Part shown: one piece after another, positions 1 to 9,331 of the stretch
Layout of the letters: the number at the start of each line of letters is the position of its first letter
Numbering within the stretch: the first letter of the stretch is position 1
From: Dysgonomonas sp. Marseille-P4361
GTDB lineage: Bacteria; Bacteroidota; Bacteroidia; Bacteroidales; Dysgonomonadaceae
Direction: 5' to 3'
Length of the DNA stretch: 64,000 nucleotides
Assembly: GCF_900343125.1 (NCBI RefSeq)
Contig: NZ_OPYL01000002.1
Location: forward strand, 186,001 to 250,000
The notes under the pieces: model-generated
What the model was told of the DNA's origin: nothing
Databases searched by the model: none
Seen by the model: the letters and a program-made list of their open reading frames with translations, nothing else
Made by a program: the position numbers and the translations under genes

Positions 1-554
1 TCGTTTTTTAGGGGGATAAAAGTATTCATTCTGTCCAAAAGAAGTTCGGAAGTATTGGCCTCTATCAGAAGGCTCTTGTATTCTTCTTTCAAAAAGCCTT
101 TTTCCATCATGCGTTGCGACATCATGATCAGAGGGTCGTAAAAGCCATCAATATTAAGTAATCCTATTGGTTTTTTATGAATTGCCAATTGTGCCCAAGT
201 CAACATTTCGAAGAGCTCTTCCATCGTTCCATATCCTCCGGGTAAGGCTATTACACCATCGCTAAGCTCGTTCATCAAAGCCTTACGTTGGTGCATCGTT
301 TCTACGATATGCAGCCTTGTGAGGTTTTTATGCTCTAGCTCTTTCTTTTGCAAAAAGCCGGGAATAACTCCGATAACTTCACCCCCTTGACTCAATGCTC
401 CATCTGCTACAGCACCCATCAATCCCACTCGGGCTCCACCATAAACAATTCCGTATCCTTGTTGGGCTATAGTTTGTCCTAAAATTGTAGCTTGTTTTAT
501 AAAGATGTCTTCGTTTCCTGACGAAGATCCGCAAAATACTGATATATAATTCAT
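1..554 (-). CDS. LOG-family / TIGR00730 Rossmann-fold protein (3' end cut by window)
   Basis: The minus-strand frame opens with ATG at 554 and stays open to base 1, giving at least 184 residues; the stop lies outside the window. The frame reads an N-terminal FCGSSSG segment, a YGGARVGLMG segment and the family hallmark PGGYGTMEE. This is the lysine decarboxylase-like (LOG) fold, whose studied members are nucleoside 5'-monophosphate phosphoribohydrolases that release cytokinin-type bases from their ribotides. The usual length is about 180-200 residues, so only the last few residues should be missing. It is a probable cytosolic enzyme. The substrate in this organism cannot be inferred from sequence, and the old name lysine decarboxylase should not be used. 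Confidence 0.85.
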   Translation of the reverse strand, partial: MNYISVFCGSSSGNEDIFIKQATILGQTIAQQGYGIVYGGARVGLMGAVADGALSQGGEVIGVIPGFLQKKELEHKNLTRLHIVETMHQRKALMNELSDGVIALPGGYGTMEELFEMLTWAQLAIHKKPIGLLNIDGFYDPLIMMSQRMMEKGFLKEEYKSLLIEANTSELLLDRMNTFIPLKN

Positions 555-647
555 TGATTGTTTCTTAAAAGATATATTCAAACAAAGATAATAATAAAAT
601 CATATATTTTTGTCAATGAAAAAGCTGGTTGAAAACATTTGTAAGTA

Positions 648-655
648 TATCTTTG
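648..655 (+). promoter_or_regulatory. Candidate -7 box (TATCTTTG) upstream of the lipoprotein gene
   Basis: TATCTTTG matches the Bacteroidetes primary-sigma -7 consensus TAnnTTTG and sits 28 bases before the ATG at 684. The nearest TTG (629-631) is only 16 bases upstream, shorter than the usual 19-21, so the -33 element is uncertain. Confidence 0.4.
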
Positions 656-683
656 TTTAAGAACCAAGTATAAAACAATTATT

Positions 684-1166
684 ATGAAATACTTTTATTG
701 TGCGATTTTAGTTTCTCTCTTTTTGATCGGTTGTAAAGCTACACAGCAAACAAATAATCTCCCGAAGGAAGAGGCTTGGGTAAATGTAGGAGTTGCCGAA
801 GACTTCGAATCATATATCGATACGGCAAGTATCCGGCAAGAAAACGGAATTTTCTTTGCTCAGGAAAAAAGAGTGTTTGTTACGCCAAAGGGTAGGGAAG
901 AGTATATTGCAAAAATAAGAGATAGGTATGCTAAAATGGGTAAGCCCGAAAAGGCTGACAAGTGGAACGATTTTAGCTACTATGTTTATTCTTGCGAATA
1001 TGATTGCACCAATAAACGTTTTCGGGTGTTGACGGCAGAGGACTATGATTCTACGGGAAAGCGCATCGTGAGGACTGTGACAACTAAGAAAAATCTGAAA
1101 TGGATAAACGTAGAAACGGAAACAATAGGAGACTATACTTTCTTCTTTGTGTGTGACTATGAGTAA
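684..1166 (+). CDS. Small lipoprotein, surface-adhesin E-like
   Basis: A 160-residue protein with a lipoprotein signal: basic N-terminus, hydrophobic core and a LIGC lipobox (lipidated Cys near residue 17). The mature part starts with a WVNVG segment, a predicted beta strand then IDTASI, and a later stretch with two cysteines (YSCEYDC) followed by FRVLTAEDYDSTG. This order resembles the small surface-adhesin protein E family: a Trp-containing first strand, a 'yid..si' turn and a colour-less beta domain. The match is by eye only. It probably sits in the outer or inner membrane facing the periplasm. It is a single gene between divergent and unrelated neighbours; function is unknown. Confidence 0.6.
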   Translation: MKYFYCAILVSLFLIGCKATQQTNNLPKEEAWVNVGVAEDFESYIDTASIRQENGIFFAQEKRVFVTPKGREEYIAKIRDRYAKMGKPEKADKWNDFSYYVYSCEYDCTNKRFRVLTAEDYDSTGKRIVRTVTTKKNLKWINVETETIGDYTFFFVCDYE

Positions 1167-1218
1167 AGAAAATTATCCGAAAATTCTTCGTATTTTTGTA
1201 GCCTAATAAGATAAATAA

Positions 1219-2979
1219 ATGATCGCGATACTAATTTCCTGGATTGCTATTCTGATAGTATTCCTCTCTTTTGGTGATTGTCTGATTTCGCTTTATAACA
1301 AACTTTGCAAGAGAAATGAGAATTACGAACTGATTGATGCATTCTTAATTGGGATGGGAGCAATGCTGATTCCATTGTCTCTTTCTTCGTTATGGTTGCC
1401 ATCTAATCATTATATTCTTTTGGCGAGCCTTTTGCTAAGTTTTATTTATTGGCTCGTTAGGAAAGATCATTTTAAGGCATTCTGTAAGAGATTGAAAAAT
1501 AGTATCCAGCGGTTTTCTGTTTTTCAGTTAGTTTTACTCTTCCTTATTGCTATCAGCTTTATGGTGGTGATAATATGGCAAGTAGGTGTATTTGATTCGT
1601 TACTATACCATCAACAAAATATTCGATGGAATGAAGAATATGCAGTGGTTCCTGGTTTAGGGAATGTAGAACACCGTTTTGGATTTAATTCAAATTACTT
1701 ACTTCTTGCGGCTGTGTTTGGCTTCCGATTCTTGTTTGGAGAAACGGTTTATAGTTTACACTCTCTTGTTCTATTGGCTGTCTTGTGTTGGATTGTGAAA
1801 GAAATAATAACTTCGGGGTATGAACTTCGCAGAATAGCACTTGTTATCCCTATCGTTGGGTTTATGCTAGTCTTTGGCTATTCTTTTACTGCGACATCTA
1901 CAGATCTTATCCCCAATATAGTAGCATTTTATTTGATTGCTAAATTATTAATTTATCCTTCTGACTTGAAAGATAAACTGTTATTACTATTCTTTGTTCC
2001 GGTTTGTTTAGTGACTTTCAAATTGTCTATTGCCCCAATTTGTTTGATCACTCTTTATATATTCATTTCTCAACTAAAGAGTAGGAATTATAGTACAATG
2101 GTATTTTTGCTATCTATTTCCTTTCTGGTAGTTGCTTTCTGGTGTGTCAGAAATGTGATACTATCCGGATATCTAGTCTTTCCTTTCTACGAACTCGATT
2201 TGTTTGCTGTAGACTGGAAAATACCGAAGCATGTAGCAATAGAAGAACGAGATTTTATCCTGTCTTGTGGAATTCGAGTGTTGGGAGATATGGTATGGAG
2301 AATCTCTAATTGGAGTTCGGATTTACAGTCGATGATTGATTGGTTTACATACGTTGCTTTCCTCGGCTCTATCATTATATCTCCTCTAATCGTACTCTAC
2401 GGTTTTCTCAGAAAGAAGTATCTTCCTAATACTGTTTACTTTGTCTATCTGATTCTTGTAGCTATCTTACTCGTATGGTACAAAGGTGGACCCGATCCTC
2501 GATTCGTGGGAGGAGTCTTATTTGCCTTAATCTATTTTCTACTATTTGTTCTTTTGTCGTCAAAAGAAGAAAAGAAGATGCCTCGAATAGGAGTCTTAGC
2601 TATTATTGCATTTACTGGATTTATGGTTGTTTGGTCTGTTAAAAGAACTGATCGGTTTATTAATATGTTTAATATCAGGCAATCGACAACTAATACCAGA
2701 CCTTTGTCGGACATTCTTGTAAAACAATATCCTTACAAAGAACTTCTAAGATCGAGAGGGTGGTATAAAGATGAATTTTTACCTATGACATTGGATAATG
2801 GAATTACTATTTATGTAAGCAAATCTCCGGAGGTACCTCAGGGCAGATTTGTTTGTTTCGAGACTTATTTTCCTTGTATTATTCTAAAGGAAGATGAATA
2901 CTCAAAATATCAGGATATAAGTGAAATAGAGGTTCGGGGGACTTCACTTCAAGATGGTTTTAAACCAATAAATAATTAG
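1219..2979 (+). CDS. Polytopic inner-membrane protein of unknown function
   Basis: A 586-residue protein made almost wholly of hydrophobic helices; roughly 12-14 membrane segments can be counted, followed by a soluble C-terminal tail of about 110 residues after the last helix (about residue 475). A long loop follows helix 4 (LLYHQQNIRWNEEYAVVPGL), with conserved-looking aromatic and charged residues. The shape, with many helices and an early loop rich in Asn, Arg and His, resembles GT-C type glycosyltransferases and the LIC_10190-like membrane proteins, but no catalytic motif can be assigned with confidence. A TATTTTTG box at 1191-1198 could be its -7 element. It follows the lipoprotein gene by about 50 bases and may be co-transcribed. 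Confidence 0.6.
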   Translation: MIAILISWIAILIVFLSFGDCLISLYNKLCKRNENYELIDAFLIGMGAMLIPLSLSSLWLPSNHYILLASLLLSFIYWLVRKDHFKAFCKRLKNSIQRFSVFQLVLLFLIAISFMVVIIWQVGVFDSLLYHQQNIRWNEEYAVVPGLGNVEHRFGFNSNYLLLAAVFGFRFLFGETVYSLHSLVLLAVLCWIVKEIITSGYELRRIALVIPIVGFMLVFGYSFTATSTDLIPNIVAFYLIAKLLIYPSDLKDKLLLLFFVPVCLVTFKLSIAPICLITLYIFISQLKSRNYSTMVFLLSISFLVVAFWCVRNVILSGYLVFPFYELDLFAVDWKIPKHVAIEERDFILSCGIRVLGDMVWRISNWSSDLQSMIDWFTYVAFLGSIIISPLIVLYGFLRKKYLPNTVYFVYLILVAILLVWYKGGPDPRFVGGVLFALIYFLLFVLLSSKEEKKMPRIGVLAIIAFTGFMVVWSVKRTDRFINMFNIRQSTTNTRPLSDILVKQYPYKELLRSRGWYKDEFLPMTLDNGITIYVSKSPEVPQGRFVCFETYFPCIILKEDEYSKYQDISEIEVRGTSLQDGFKPINN

Positions 2980-2991
2980 CATAGAAAGGGC

Positions 2992-3360
2992 TTATTCAAT
3001 CTTCTTGCCAAAAGGAACGAGGGCTAGATGTATCAGTTTGAAGTGCTGTTTGCCAAATGGTATACCTACTATTGTTAAGCAAAACACAATGCCCCAAAAT
3101 AGGTGAGTAAGAGCAATCCAGAATCCTCCTATAATAATCCAGATAATATTCATAACAAGGCTTAAGCAGCCGGAAGAAGATGTGTCTTCTACCACCTTAT
3201 GTCCGAAAGGCCATAGGGCAAGTATTCCCAGTTTAAATACTTGTAGACCAAAAGGAATACCTATAATTGTAATTATAAGTAAGAAACCTGCAATAAAATA
3301 CTCGAGGGCAATCATAAACCCACCAAAAATAACCCAGATAATATTTCCTAAAGTTTTCAT
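2992..3360 (-). CDS. YccF-domain membrane protein
   Basis: A 122-residue protein with two copies of the YccF (DUF307) inner-membrane domain. Each copy has a W-[VI]-I-[FI]-GGF start, a hydrophobic helix, then a GIPFG-Q-FKL turn and a WPFG or VPFG ending; the copies occupy about residues 8-55 and 66-120. The family is small and membrane-embedded with no established biochemical role. The gene is convergent with the large membrane protein gene, only 12 bases from its stop. Assignment to the family is confident; function is unknown. Confidence 0.85.
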   Translation of the reverse strand: MKTLGNIIWVIFGGFMIALEYFIAGFLLIITIIGIPFGLQVFKLGILALWPFGHKVVEDTSSSGCLSLVMNIIWIIIGGFWIALTHLFWGIVFCLTIVGIPFGKQHFKLIHLALVPFGKKIE

Positions 3361-3512
3361 GTTTTAAATAATTACAGATTTCTACTGTGTTTGCAAAACA
3401 AATATAATATGATTTACCTGGATAATGAATACTATAAATGAACAGTTTTTGGCTGAAGATGTTTTTTTATGAAAAATATATGTTATTTTGCACTAAATAA
3501 ATAGGTATTGAA

Positions 3513-3902
3513 ATGAAATATTGTATAGCTATAGTCTTCTCATTCATTCTGTTCTCTGTTATATCTTGTACACCCTACAATAGTGATGATGCAAATAGAA
3601 CTTTGATTCAAGGATCCTGGAAGTTGGTAAATGTGGAGCACAGTGTATATGATTCTGTATATGTTGACTATGCAAAGGAAGAAACATTCTTGATCTTCAA
3701 AGGGGATAGTTGTAGAGAATATATGGTGGATTTGGCTGATACTCTGGATCTCACTTTTATTATACGAGACTATCATTTGGCATTTGTGAGAAATGATACG
3801 ATTATAGGACGATTTAGTATTGACAGTCTGACAAATAAAACATTAATTCTGTCTTTCGAGAAAGATAAAAGAATATACAAAAAAGAGGCTATTGAAAAAT
3901 AG
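3513..3902 (+). CDS. Small lipoprotein, lipocalin-like
   Basis: A 129-residue protein with signal peptide and lipobox (VISC, Cys near 19). The mature part begins with a short Asn-rich linker and then LIQGSWKLVNVE, the GxW start typical of lipocalin-like domains in Bacteroidetes lipoproteins; the rest reads as alternating beta strands (FLIFKGDSCREYM, FIIRDYHLAFV). No ligand can be inferred. The last codons and the TAG stop lie inside a rho-independent terminator hairpin, so the 3' end of the mRNA must lie at or just past the stop. Confidence 0.65.
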   Translation: MKYCIAIVFSFILFSVISCTPYNSDDANRTLIQGSWKLVNVEHSVYDSVYVDYAKEETFLIFKGDSCREYMVDLADTLDLTFIIRDYHLAFVRNDTIIGRFSIDSLTNKTLILSFEKDKRIYKKEAIEK

Positions 3903-3914
3903 CCTCTTTTTATA
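3881..3914. terminator. Bidirectional intrinsic terminator overlapping a stop codon
   Basis: An 11-bp perfect stem (AAAAGAGGCTA with TAGCCTCTTTT), an 8-base loop and T/A tracts on both sides. It serves the plus-strand lipoprotein gene, whose TAG stop at 3900-3902 lies in the right arm, and the convergent minus-strand glycogen phosphorylase gene. Confidence 0.85.
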
Positions 3915-3935
3915 TGTCTAGTATTCTAATTCAGA

Positions 3936-6521
3936 TTAGATCCAACGAACATAAGCAAAGTCTTGGCGGTGAGCCATATCAGCATGTTTAGGGAACATGC
4001 GGAAAGAGAAATATGCTATGCCTGGAGTTTTCGCTTTTCTTTGTAGTTTGAAGTATAGTTTAGATCCCTCCTTTTTAACAAGTTCCAGTTCCTTAGAGAA
4101 TCTGAATTTGTGAGTTTGGTTTTCTGGATCAAAGTCTACAACTACCAGATCTATACCTAGGTCTCCGATCATATCCTTTTTGTCGACTATTATTTCGAAT
4201 ATACCGTCCTGACCTTCAAAAATATTATTGGAATTTACTAACGATCTTTCAGTTATTTCATGACCATCTACTGTTACCTTTTCTATAACTACAGAATCCC
4301 ATTTAGCAGCAGTATCTTCTTTCCATGCAGCAAGTTCTTTTGCTTTAGCATAGTTGTTAGAGTTAACTAGCAGTGAGCGCTCTTTGCTTGGTTTGTAGAA
4401 CTCTTTGATGTAGTCATCTATCATACGCTTAGTAGTATATTCAGGAGCTATGCTAGCGATAGACTTCTTTACATACTGCATCCACTCTGGAGAATATCCT
4501 TTAGAGTTGCGAGCATAATAAAGAGGTAAAATCACGTTTTCGAAAGTAGAATAGATTTCTGAAGCATCTAATTCATCTTGATAAGCTTGATTTGTATATG
4601 TACGCTTGTCTGTCAATGCCCATCCTGCTTCTTCTTTATAACCTTCGTACCACCATCCGTCAAGAACAGAGAAGTTTAATACTCCATTCATCACAGCCTT
4701 CTCTCCCGAAGTACCCGAAGCCTCAAGTGGACGAGTAGGAGTGTTAAGCCAGATGTCAACTCCTGAGATTAAACGTTTAGCTAAACGCATATCGTAGTTT
4801 TCTAGGAAAATGATTTTACCCATAAACTCAGGACGACGAGATATTTCAACAATTTGTTTGATAAGACCTTGTCCTGCTCCGTCAGCCGGGTGAGCTTTTC
4901 CTGTATATAAGAATTGAATCGGATATTTTTCATTATTTACCAATTTAGCAAGTCTGTCTAAATCTGTAAATAGTAGATGTGCACGTTTGTATGTCGCAAA
5001 ACGTCTACCAAAACCAACTAATAGAGCATCTGGATTGATTTTATCAACAACCGAAAGAATAGCAGATGGCGCTTTTTGGCGTTTCATCCAACCTTCTTTC
5101 ATTTGCTCTTGTACATAGCTGATAAGACGTTTTTTTAGCTGAGAGCGAAGAGCCCATAGCTTTTCATCCGGAACGCTATAGATGTTATCCCAAATTTCAT
5201 GATTTGACTGATCATCATAGAATTTCTTATCAAAAGTTTTTTCGTAAAGCTCTTTTGTTTCCTTTGCAGCCCAAGTTGGCATGTGTACACCATTTGTAAC
5301 GTGTCCTACGTGTATCTCTTCAGGGAAATAACCGGGCCATATAGGTTGGAACATTTTGCGGGAAACAATCCCGTGTAGGTAGCTAACTCCATTTGCTTCA
5401 AGACATGTATTCAGAGCGAAAACACTCATGCTGAATTTCTCTCCGCTTCCTGGGTGTTCACGTCCCATATCAACAAAATCTTGCCAAGAGATACCGAGAC
5501 GTGCAGGATAATGTCCAAGGTATTTACCAAGTAAGCCTTCGTCAAAGTAGTCATGCCCTGCAGGAACAGGAGTGTGTACTGTATAAAGACCAGAAGCGCG
5601 AACAACTTCCAGTGCTTGATTGAAAGTTAAACCTTCTCCTTCTATAAGATCAACCAGACGCTGAACGTTGATTAAGGCAGCATGTCCTTCGTTACAGTGA
5701 TATATTTCTTTCTTGATTCCAAGTTTGTTCAATAAAAGAATACCTCCAATACCAAGTAGATATTCTTGTTTCAGACGGTTTTCCCAGTCGCCACCATATA
5801 ACTGGTGTGTAATAGGACGGTCGTATTCACTATTTAGGTCAATATCGGTATCTAAAAGATAAAGGCTGATACGGCCTACATTTACTTTCCACACATTAGT
5901 ATAGATGTCTCTATCGTGGAAAGGAACTGCTAAAATCATTTGGTTACCATCCTCATTAAGTACGGGCTCAATAGGTAGTTCTCCAAAGTTTTGCGGCTCG
6001 TAGTTTGCTACTTGTTGTCCGTCAGGAGAAATAGATTGAGTAAAGTATCCATAACGGTACAAGAAGCCAACACCAGTAAGGTCTACGTGGCTGTCACTAG
6101 CTTCTTTCAGGTAGTCGCCTGCAAGAACTCCTAATCCTCCAGAATATATTTTCAAAACATGAGTAAAACCATACTCCATACTGAAATATGCTACAGATGT
6201 TTTTGATTTATCATATTCTTGAGACATATATTGTTCAAAATTCTTTATAACGCTTTTTACTCTTTTCATAAGAGCCGCGTCATTCAGAATTTCTTCAATT
6301 CTTTCACTTGCTATTTTTTGTAATAATACAACAGGGTTGTGTTCACAAGCTTCCCAAAGCTTTTTGTCAAAATCAGCAAAAAGATCAGTTGCGTCATTGT
6401 TCCATACCCACCATAGATTATGAGCTAATTTTTCCAAAGGAAGTAACTCTTTTGGTAGATTAACTTGAGTATGTACACCTCTCCATACCGGAGCGTTAGA
6501 ATAACTTGCTTTAATTTTCAT
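3936..6521 (-). CDS. glgP: Glycogen/alpha-glucan phosphorylase
   Basis: An 861-residue cytosolic enzyme of the bacterial alpha-glucan phosphorylase type (TIGR02094-like), which releases glucose-1-phosphate from glycogen or maltodextrin. Visible marks: the family N-terminal region with AHNLWWVWN, YFSMEYGF, GGLGVLAGDYLKEASD, HCNEGHAA, HVTNGVHMPTW, and the pyridoxal-phosphate region near residue 605 (SGEKAVMNG, then LDGWWYEGY). The C-terminal 100 residues form a beta-rich extension typical of this long form. It lies downstream of glycogen synthase on the same strand, about 157 bases away, and the two form a glycogen turnover pair. Conserved glycan-binding and PLP motifs look intact. Start chosen at the ATG that opens with MKIKASYSNAPVWRGV, which fits family members. 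Confidence 0.95.
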   Translation of the reverse strand: MKIKASYSNAPVWRGVHTQVNLPKELLPLEKLAHNLWWVWNNDATDLFADFDKKLWEACEHNPVVLLQKIASERIEEILNDAALMKRVKSVIKNFEQYMSQEYDKSKTSVAYFSMEYGFTHVLKIYSGGLGVLAGDYLKEASDSHVDLTGVGFLYRYGYFTQSISPDGQQVANYEPQNFGELPIEPVLNEDGNQMILAVPFHDRDIYTNVWKVNVGRISLYLLDTDIDLNSEYDRPITHQLYGGDWENRLKQEYLLGIGGILLLNKLGIKKEIYHCNEGHAALINVQRLVDLIEGEGLTFNQALEVVRASGLYTVHTPVPAGHDYFDEGLLGKYLGHYPARLGISWQDFVDMGREHPGSGEKFSMSVFALNTCLEANGVSYLHGIVSRKMFQPIWPGYFPEEIHVGHVTNGVHMPTWAAKETKELYEKTFDKKFYDDQSNHEIWDNIYSVPDEKLWALRSQLKKRLISYVQEQMKEGWMKRQKAPSAILSVVDKINPDALLVGFGRRFATYKRAHLLFTDLDRLAKLVNNEKYPIQFLYTGKAHPADGAGQGLIKQIVEISRRPEFMGKIIFLENYDMRLAKRLISGVDIWLNTPTRPLEASGTSGEKAVMNGVLNFSVLDGWWYEGYKEEAGWALTDKRTYTNQAYQDELDASEIYSTFENVILPLYYARNSKGYSPEWMQYVKKSIASIAPEYTTKRMIDDYIKEFYKPSKERSLLVNSNNYAKAKELAAWKEDTAAKWDSVVIEKVTVDGHEITERSLVNSNNIFEGQDGIFEIIVDKKDMIGDLGIDLVVVDFDPENQTHKFRFSKELELVKKEGSKLYFKLQRKAKTPGIAYFSFRMFPKHADMAHRQDFAYVRWI

Positions 6522-6678
6522 ATTTTTATATTTAAAACTATCGATATTGTTTCCTTTAGTCTTGTTGTTTGTTTAAAAATTACACGAAGGGCAAAGATAA
6601 TAAAAATCACCTCATTAAATAATTAAAATGCGATATATAAGTTCTTTATGAATGCAATCGTTTGCGCATAAAGTTTCA

Positions 6679-8328
6679 TTATCGTTTACTTGCTGCATCC
6701 AAAGCTATGCGGTATGCTTCTTCATAATGTTTATAAAAATGCGACCAGTCTGCGAGTGCTGCTCTATCTAAGGCTTCTTTGCGCAATAATCTTTCTTCTT
6801 CTTCACTTTTTGTTGACATTTCGAATACTCTATTGCATATATCTTCAGATACTTCTATGAAATTATAGTCATCACGTGTTATGACTTCAGCACCGTCATC
6901 CATACCTTTTTTATCTCCCATCTTGCGCATCCATAAACCGAATCCGGCAAGAGATGTGGTTATGGTAGGTACAGAGAAGGCAATACTTTCGTGAGGTGTA
7001 TATCCCCAAGGTTCGTAATAAGAAGGGAATACAGTGACATCTAAGCCTATAAGGAGATCATAATATGGCATATCAAATATACCATCATTACCATTTAGAT
7101 AAGATGGGACAAAGATTATTTTTACTTTGTCTTCTTTTCGGTTCCGCATGTTGAGGTAATTAATTTGCCCCATGACAGAATCATGATTCAAGTTTTTTAG
7201 CCAGTGTGTAATATGAGGGTAAGAAATAGGTGCTGTGTATTTATTTCCGTTTTTTAAGCGTTCTTGCAATTCTGCTCTTGGACCATCTATCCATGCAGGA
7301 ACCATGATGAAGGCAATCACATCTTTTTCTAGCTGTCTGATATGCTCTAGACGGTGCATTGCATCTATAAAAACATCAATCCCTTTGTTGCGATATTCAT
7401 ATCTTCCACTAGTGGCAACTAACAGAGCATCTTGCTGAACTTCGTATCCGAACAGTGCTTCAGCAACCTTTATTAGTTTTTTTCGCGCAGCAATTCTTTT
7501 TTCTTCGTGTTTTTCTCCTACAGGAATGAAATCTTTTTCAAAACCATTTGGAGTTACTACAGGATCTCTGCGTAATAATTGGTGACATTCTTTTGCAGTT
7601 ATATCACTAACGGTAGTGAAGCAATCTACTTGTTGAGCAGCAGCTTTTTCTACAGAGTGTTTTGCAACCATATTTAATTCTCTGGCCATCTGATCGCTGT
7701 CGTATGCCGAGAGATAGTTGTACAGAGGTTTTCCGTTGCCGGCAATAGATCGCCCGATGGAAGTGGCATGCGTTGTAAAGACAGTACCTACTTTAGGTAG
7801 TTTGTCCTTCACGTATAGCGCACCCATTCCAAGCATCCATTCATCAAAGTGAGCAATAACTTTTTTGTTCTCTAGTTTGTGGAACTTATAGAAGCTTTCG
7901 ATAACAACACCCGAAGCATATGCAAACATGCAAGACTCATCGTAGTCTCCATATGCATGGAGTGAGTCAACTTTAAATTTGTTCCACATATCTGCGTAAA
8001 TAGAATCTTTTATCGAAAAAAAGGAATTGAAGTCAACAAGAATAACGACTGGATTTCCCGGAACATCCCAATGACCAACTCTGACGATAAGTCCATCTTG
8101 CTCTTTAGCAACCTTTTTCCAATCTTGATATAATGAATGGTCTTCTTTAAACCATGGACTTTCAGTTTCTTTCCATACATCCGGACCAATGAATATAACT
8201 CTGTCTTTTCCTATACACTGCATCGACTTTGCTTTTGTCGATAGTACTGTATATATACCTCCAACCTTGTTACATACTTCCCAACTAGTTTCAAATATAT
8301 AGTCTGGAGTGTTGATCTTTTTACTCAT
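6679..8328 (-). CDS. Glycogen synthase, GT3 (eukaryote-like) type
   Basis: A 549-residue glycosyltransferase. The N-terminus, FETSWEVCNKVGGIYTVLSTKA, is typical of the animal/fungal-type (GT3) glycogen synthases rather than the bacterial GlgA (GT5) KTGGLADV pattern. Near residue 440 the donor-site region SYYEPWGYTPHE carries the E-x7-E-like glutamates of retaining GT-B enzymes. The protein should extend alpha-1,4-glucan chains from a UDP- or ADP-glucose donor in the cytosol; the donor cannot be told from sequence. It is the upstream gene of the synthase-phosphorylase pair. A TATCTTTG -7 box on the minus strand lies at 8459-8466, upstream of the ATG. This GT3 form is common in Bacteroidetes. 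Confidence 0.9.
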   Translation of the reverse strand: MSKKINTPDYIFETSWEVCNKVGGIYTVLSTKAKSMQCIGKDRVIFIGPDVWKETESPWFKEDHSLYQDWKKVAKEQDGLIVRVGHWDVPGNPVVILVDFNSFFSIKDSIYADMWNKFKVDSLHAYGDYDESCMFAYASGVVIESFYKFHKLENKKVIAHFDEWMLGMGALYVKDKLPKVGTVFTTHATSIGRSIAGNGKPLYNYLSAYDSDQMARELNMVAKHSVEKAAAQQVDCFTTVSDITAKECHQLLRRDPVVTPNGFEKDFIPVGEKHEEKRIAARKKLIKVAEALFGYEVQQDALLVATSGRYEYRNKGIDVFIDAMHRLEHIRQLEKDVIAFIMVPAWIDGPRAELQERLKNGNKYTAPISYPHITHWLKNLNHDSVMGQINYLNMRNRKEDKVKIIFVPSYLNGNDGIFDMPYYDLLIGLDVTVFPSYYEPWGYTPHESIAFSVPTITTSLAGFGLWMRKMGDKKGMDDGAEVITRDDYNFIEVSEDICNRVFEMSTKSEEEERLLRKEALDRAALADWSHFYKHYEEAYRIALDAASKR

Positions 8329-8491
8329 GTTTAACTTGTTTCTATTATTTAGTTTTGTCCCGATCTTTATTGTTTGTCTTAAAGATTCTTCTCAATTTCC
8401 ATTAATAGTACTTCGAATTTCGTACCTTTGTGCTTATCAATAATATTGATGAACTGAGCAAAGATACAAAAACTTATAAAAGATATAGTCT

Positions 8492-8776
8492 ATGAGTAGT
8501 AGAAGAAAACTTAAAAAGAGTATAAGAGAAACAATGGGGTTATTATATGTAGATTGTTTCTTTTACAAAACTTTCGTAGTGGATGCTGATAAAGCAGCAG
8601 CAGATAAAGTGTTGGTACGTATAATCGATGCAGAAGAAGAATTGATTAAGCGTGCAAATGTGAATGAGGGTAAAGAAGTAAAAGGAAGAGTAAAAGCATA
8701 TTACCAAAAGCTGAGAAAAGAGATAGCTGAACAAGCAAATGCGATTGCTAAAGAAATATCAGAATTGGGTAAATGA
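8492..8776 (+). CDS. Conserved small helical protein, coupled to acyltransferase gene
   Basis: A 94-residue, strongly charged, alpha-helical protein without signal peptide or membrane segment, containing one short hydrophobic stretch (LLYVDCFFYKTFVV). I know no functional domain for it; it resembles small hypothetical proteins found in Bacteroidales. Its stop overlaps the start of the following acyltransferase (ATGA at 8773-8776), so the two are translationally coupled. A TACCTTTG -7 box lies at 8423-8430. A role linked to membrane lipid acylation is a guess based only on the overlap. Confidence 0.6.
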   Translation: MSSRRKLKKSIRETMGLLYVDCFFYKTFVVDADKAAADKVLVRIIDAEEELIKRANVNEGKEVKGRVKAYYQKLRKEIAEQANAIAKEISELGK

Positions 8777-9312
8777 GAAGTTTTTCTAAATTTATACTAA
8801 ACCTTTTTGGTTGGAAAGTAACAGGAGAAACTAATCTGCCCAACAAAAGTGTGATCTGTGTTGCTCCTCATACCAGTAACTGGGACTTAATACTGGGCTT
8901 GCTTGTTTATAAGTCGATGGGAAGAACAGCCTCATTTTTAATCAAGAAGGAATGGTTCTTCTTTCCTATGAATCTTTTGTTTAAGTCTTTAGGAGGAATA
9001 CCTGTTGACCGTTCAAAGAAAACATCGTTGACAGAGCAACTGGCCGAGGTATATGCAGAAAAAGACGAATTTCAACTGGCTATTACACCAGAGGCCACAC
9101 GAAAGCTGAATACAGAATGGAAAAAAGGCTTTTATTTCATTGCTCAGGCTGCGAATGTGCCAATTGTGGTTGCTGCTTTGGATTATGGACTAAAAGAGGC
9201 TCAGTTCAAAAAAGTATTTATTCCTACTGGAGATGTAGATGCTGATATAGAACAGATCAAGTCTTACTATAAAGGGGTTACTGCAAAACATCCAGCTCTT
9301 TTTTCTCTATAA
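8773..9312 (+). CDS. PlsC-like 1-acyl-glycerol-3-phosphate acyltransferase family protein
   Basis: A 179-residue acyltransferase. The catalytic HX4D motif is present as HTSNWD near residue 33. A glycine-rich block (GGIPVDRSKK) near residue 75 and a PEATRK block near residue 97 correspond to the later acyl-acceptor motifs of the PlsC family. It is shorter than classical PlsC (about 240 residues) and begins with an amphipathic segment (FSKFILNLFGWKV) suited to membrane association. It should transfer an acyl chain to a lyso-lipid or similar acceptor at the cytoplasmic face; the acceptor is not predictable. Start overlaps the preceding gene by four bases. Confidence 0.85.
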   Translation: MRSFSKFILNLFGWKVTGETNLPNKSVICVAPHTSNWDLILGLLVYKSMGRTASFLIKKEWFFFPMNLLFKSLGGIPVDRSKKTSLTEQLAEVYAEKDEFQLAITPEATRKLNTEWKKGFYFIAQAANVPIVVAALDYGLKEAQFKKVFIPTGDVDADIEQIKSYYKGVTAKHPALFSL

Positions 9313-9331
9313 TTTCTTATTAAAATTTATT

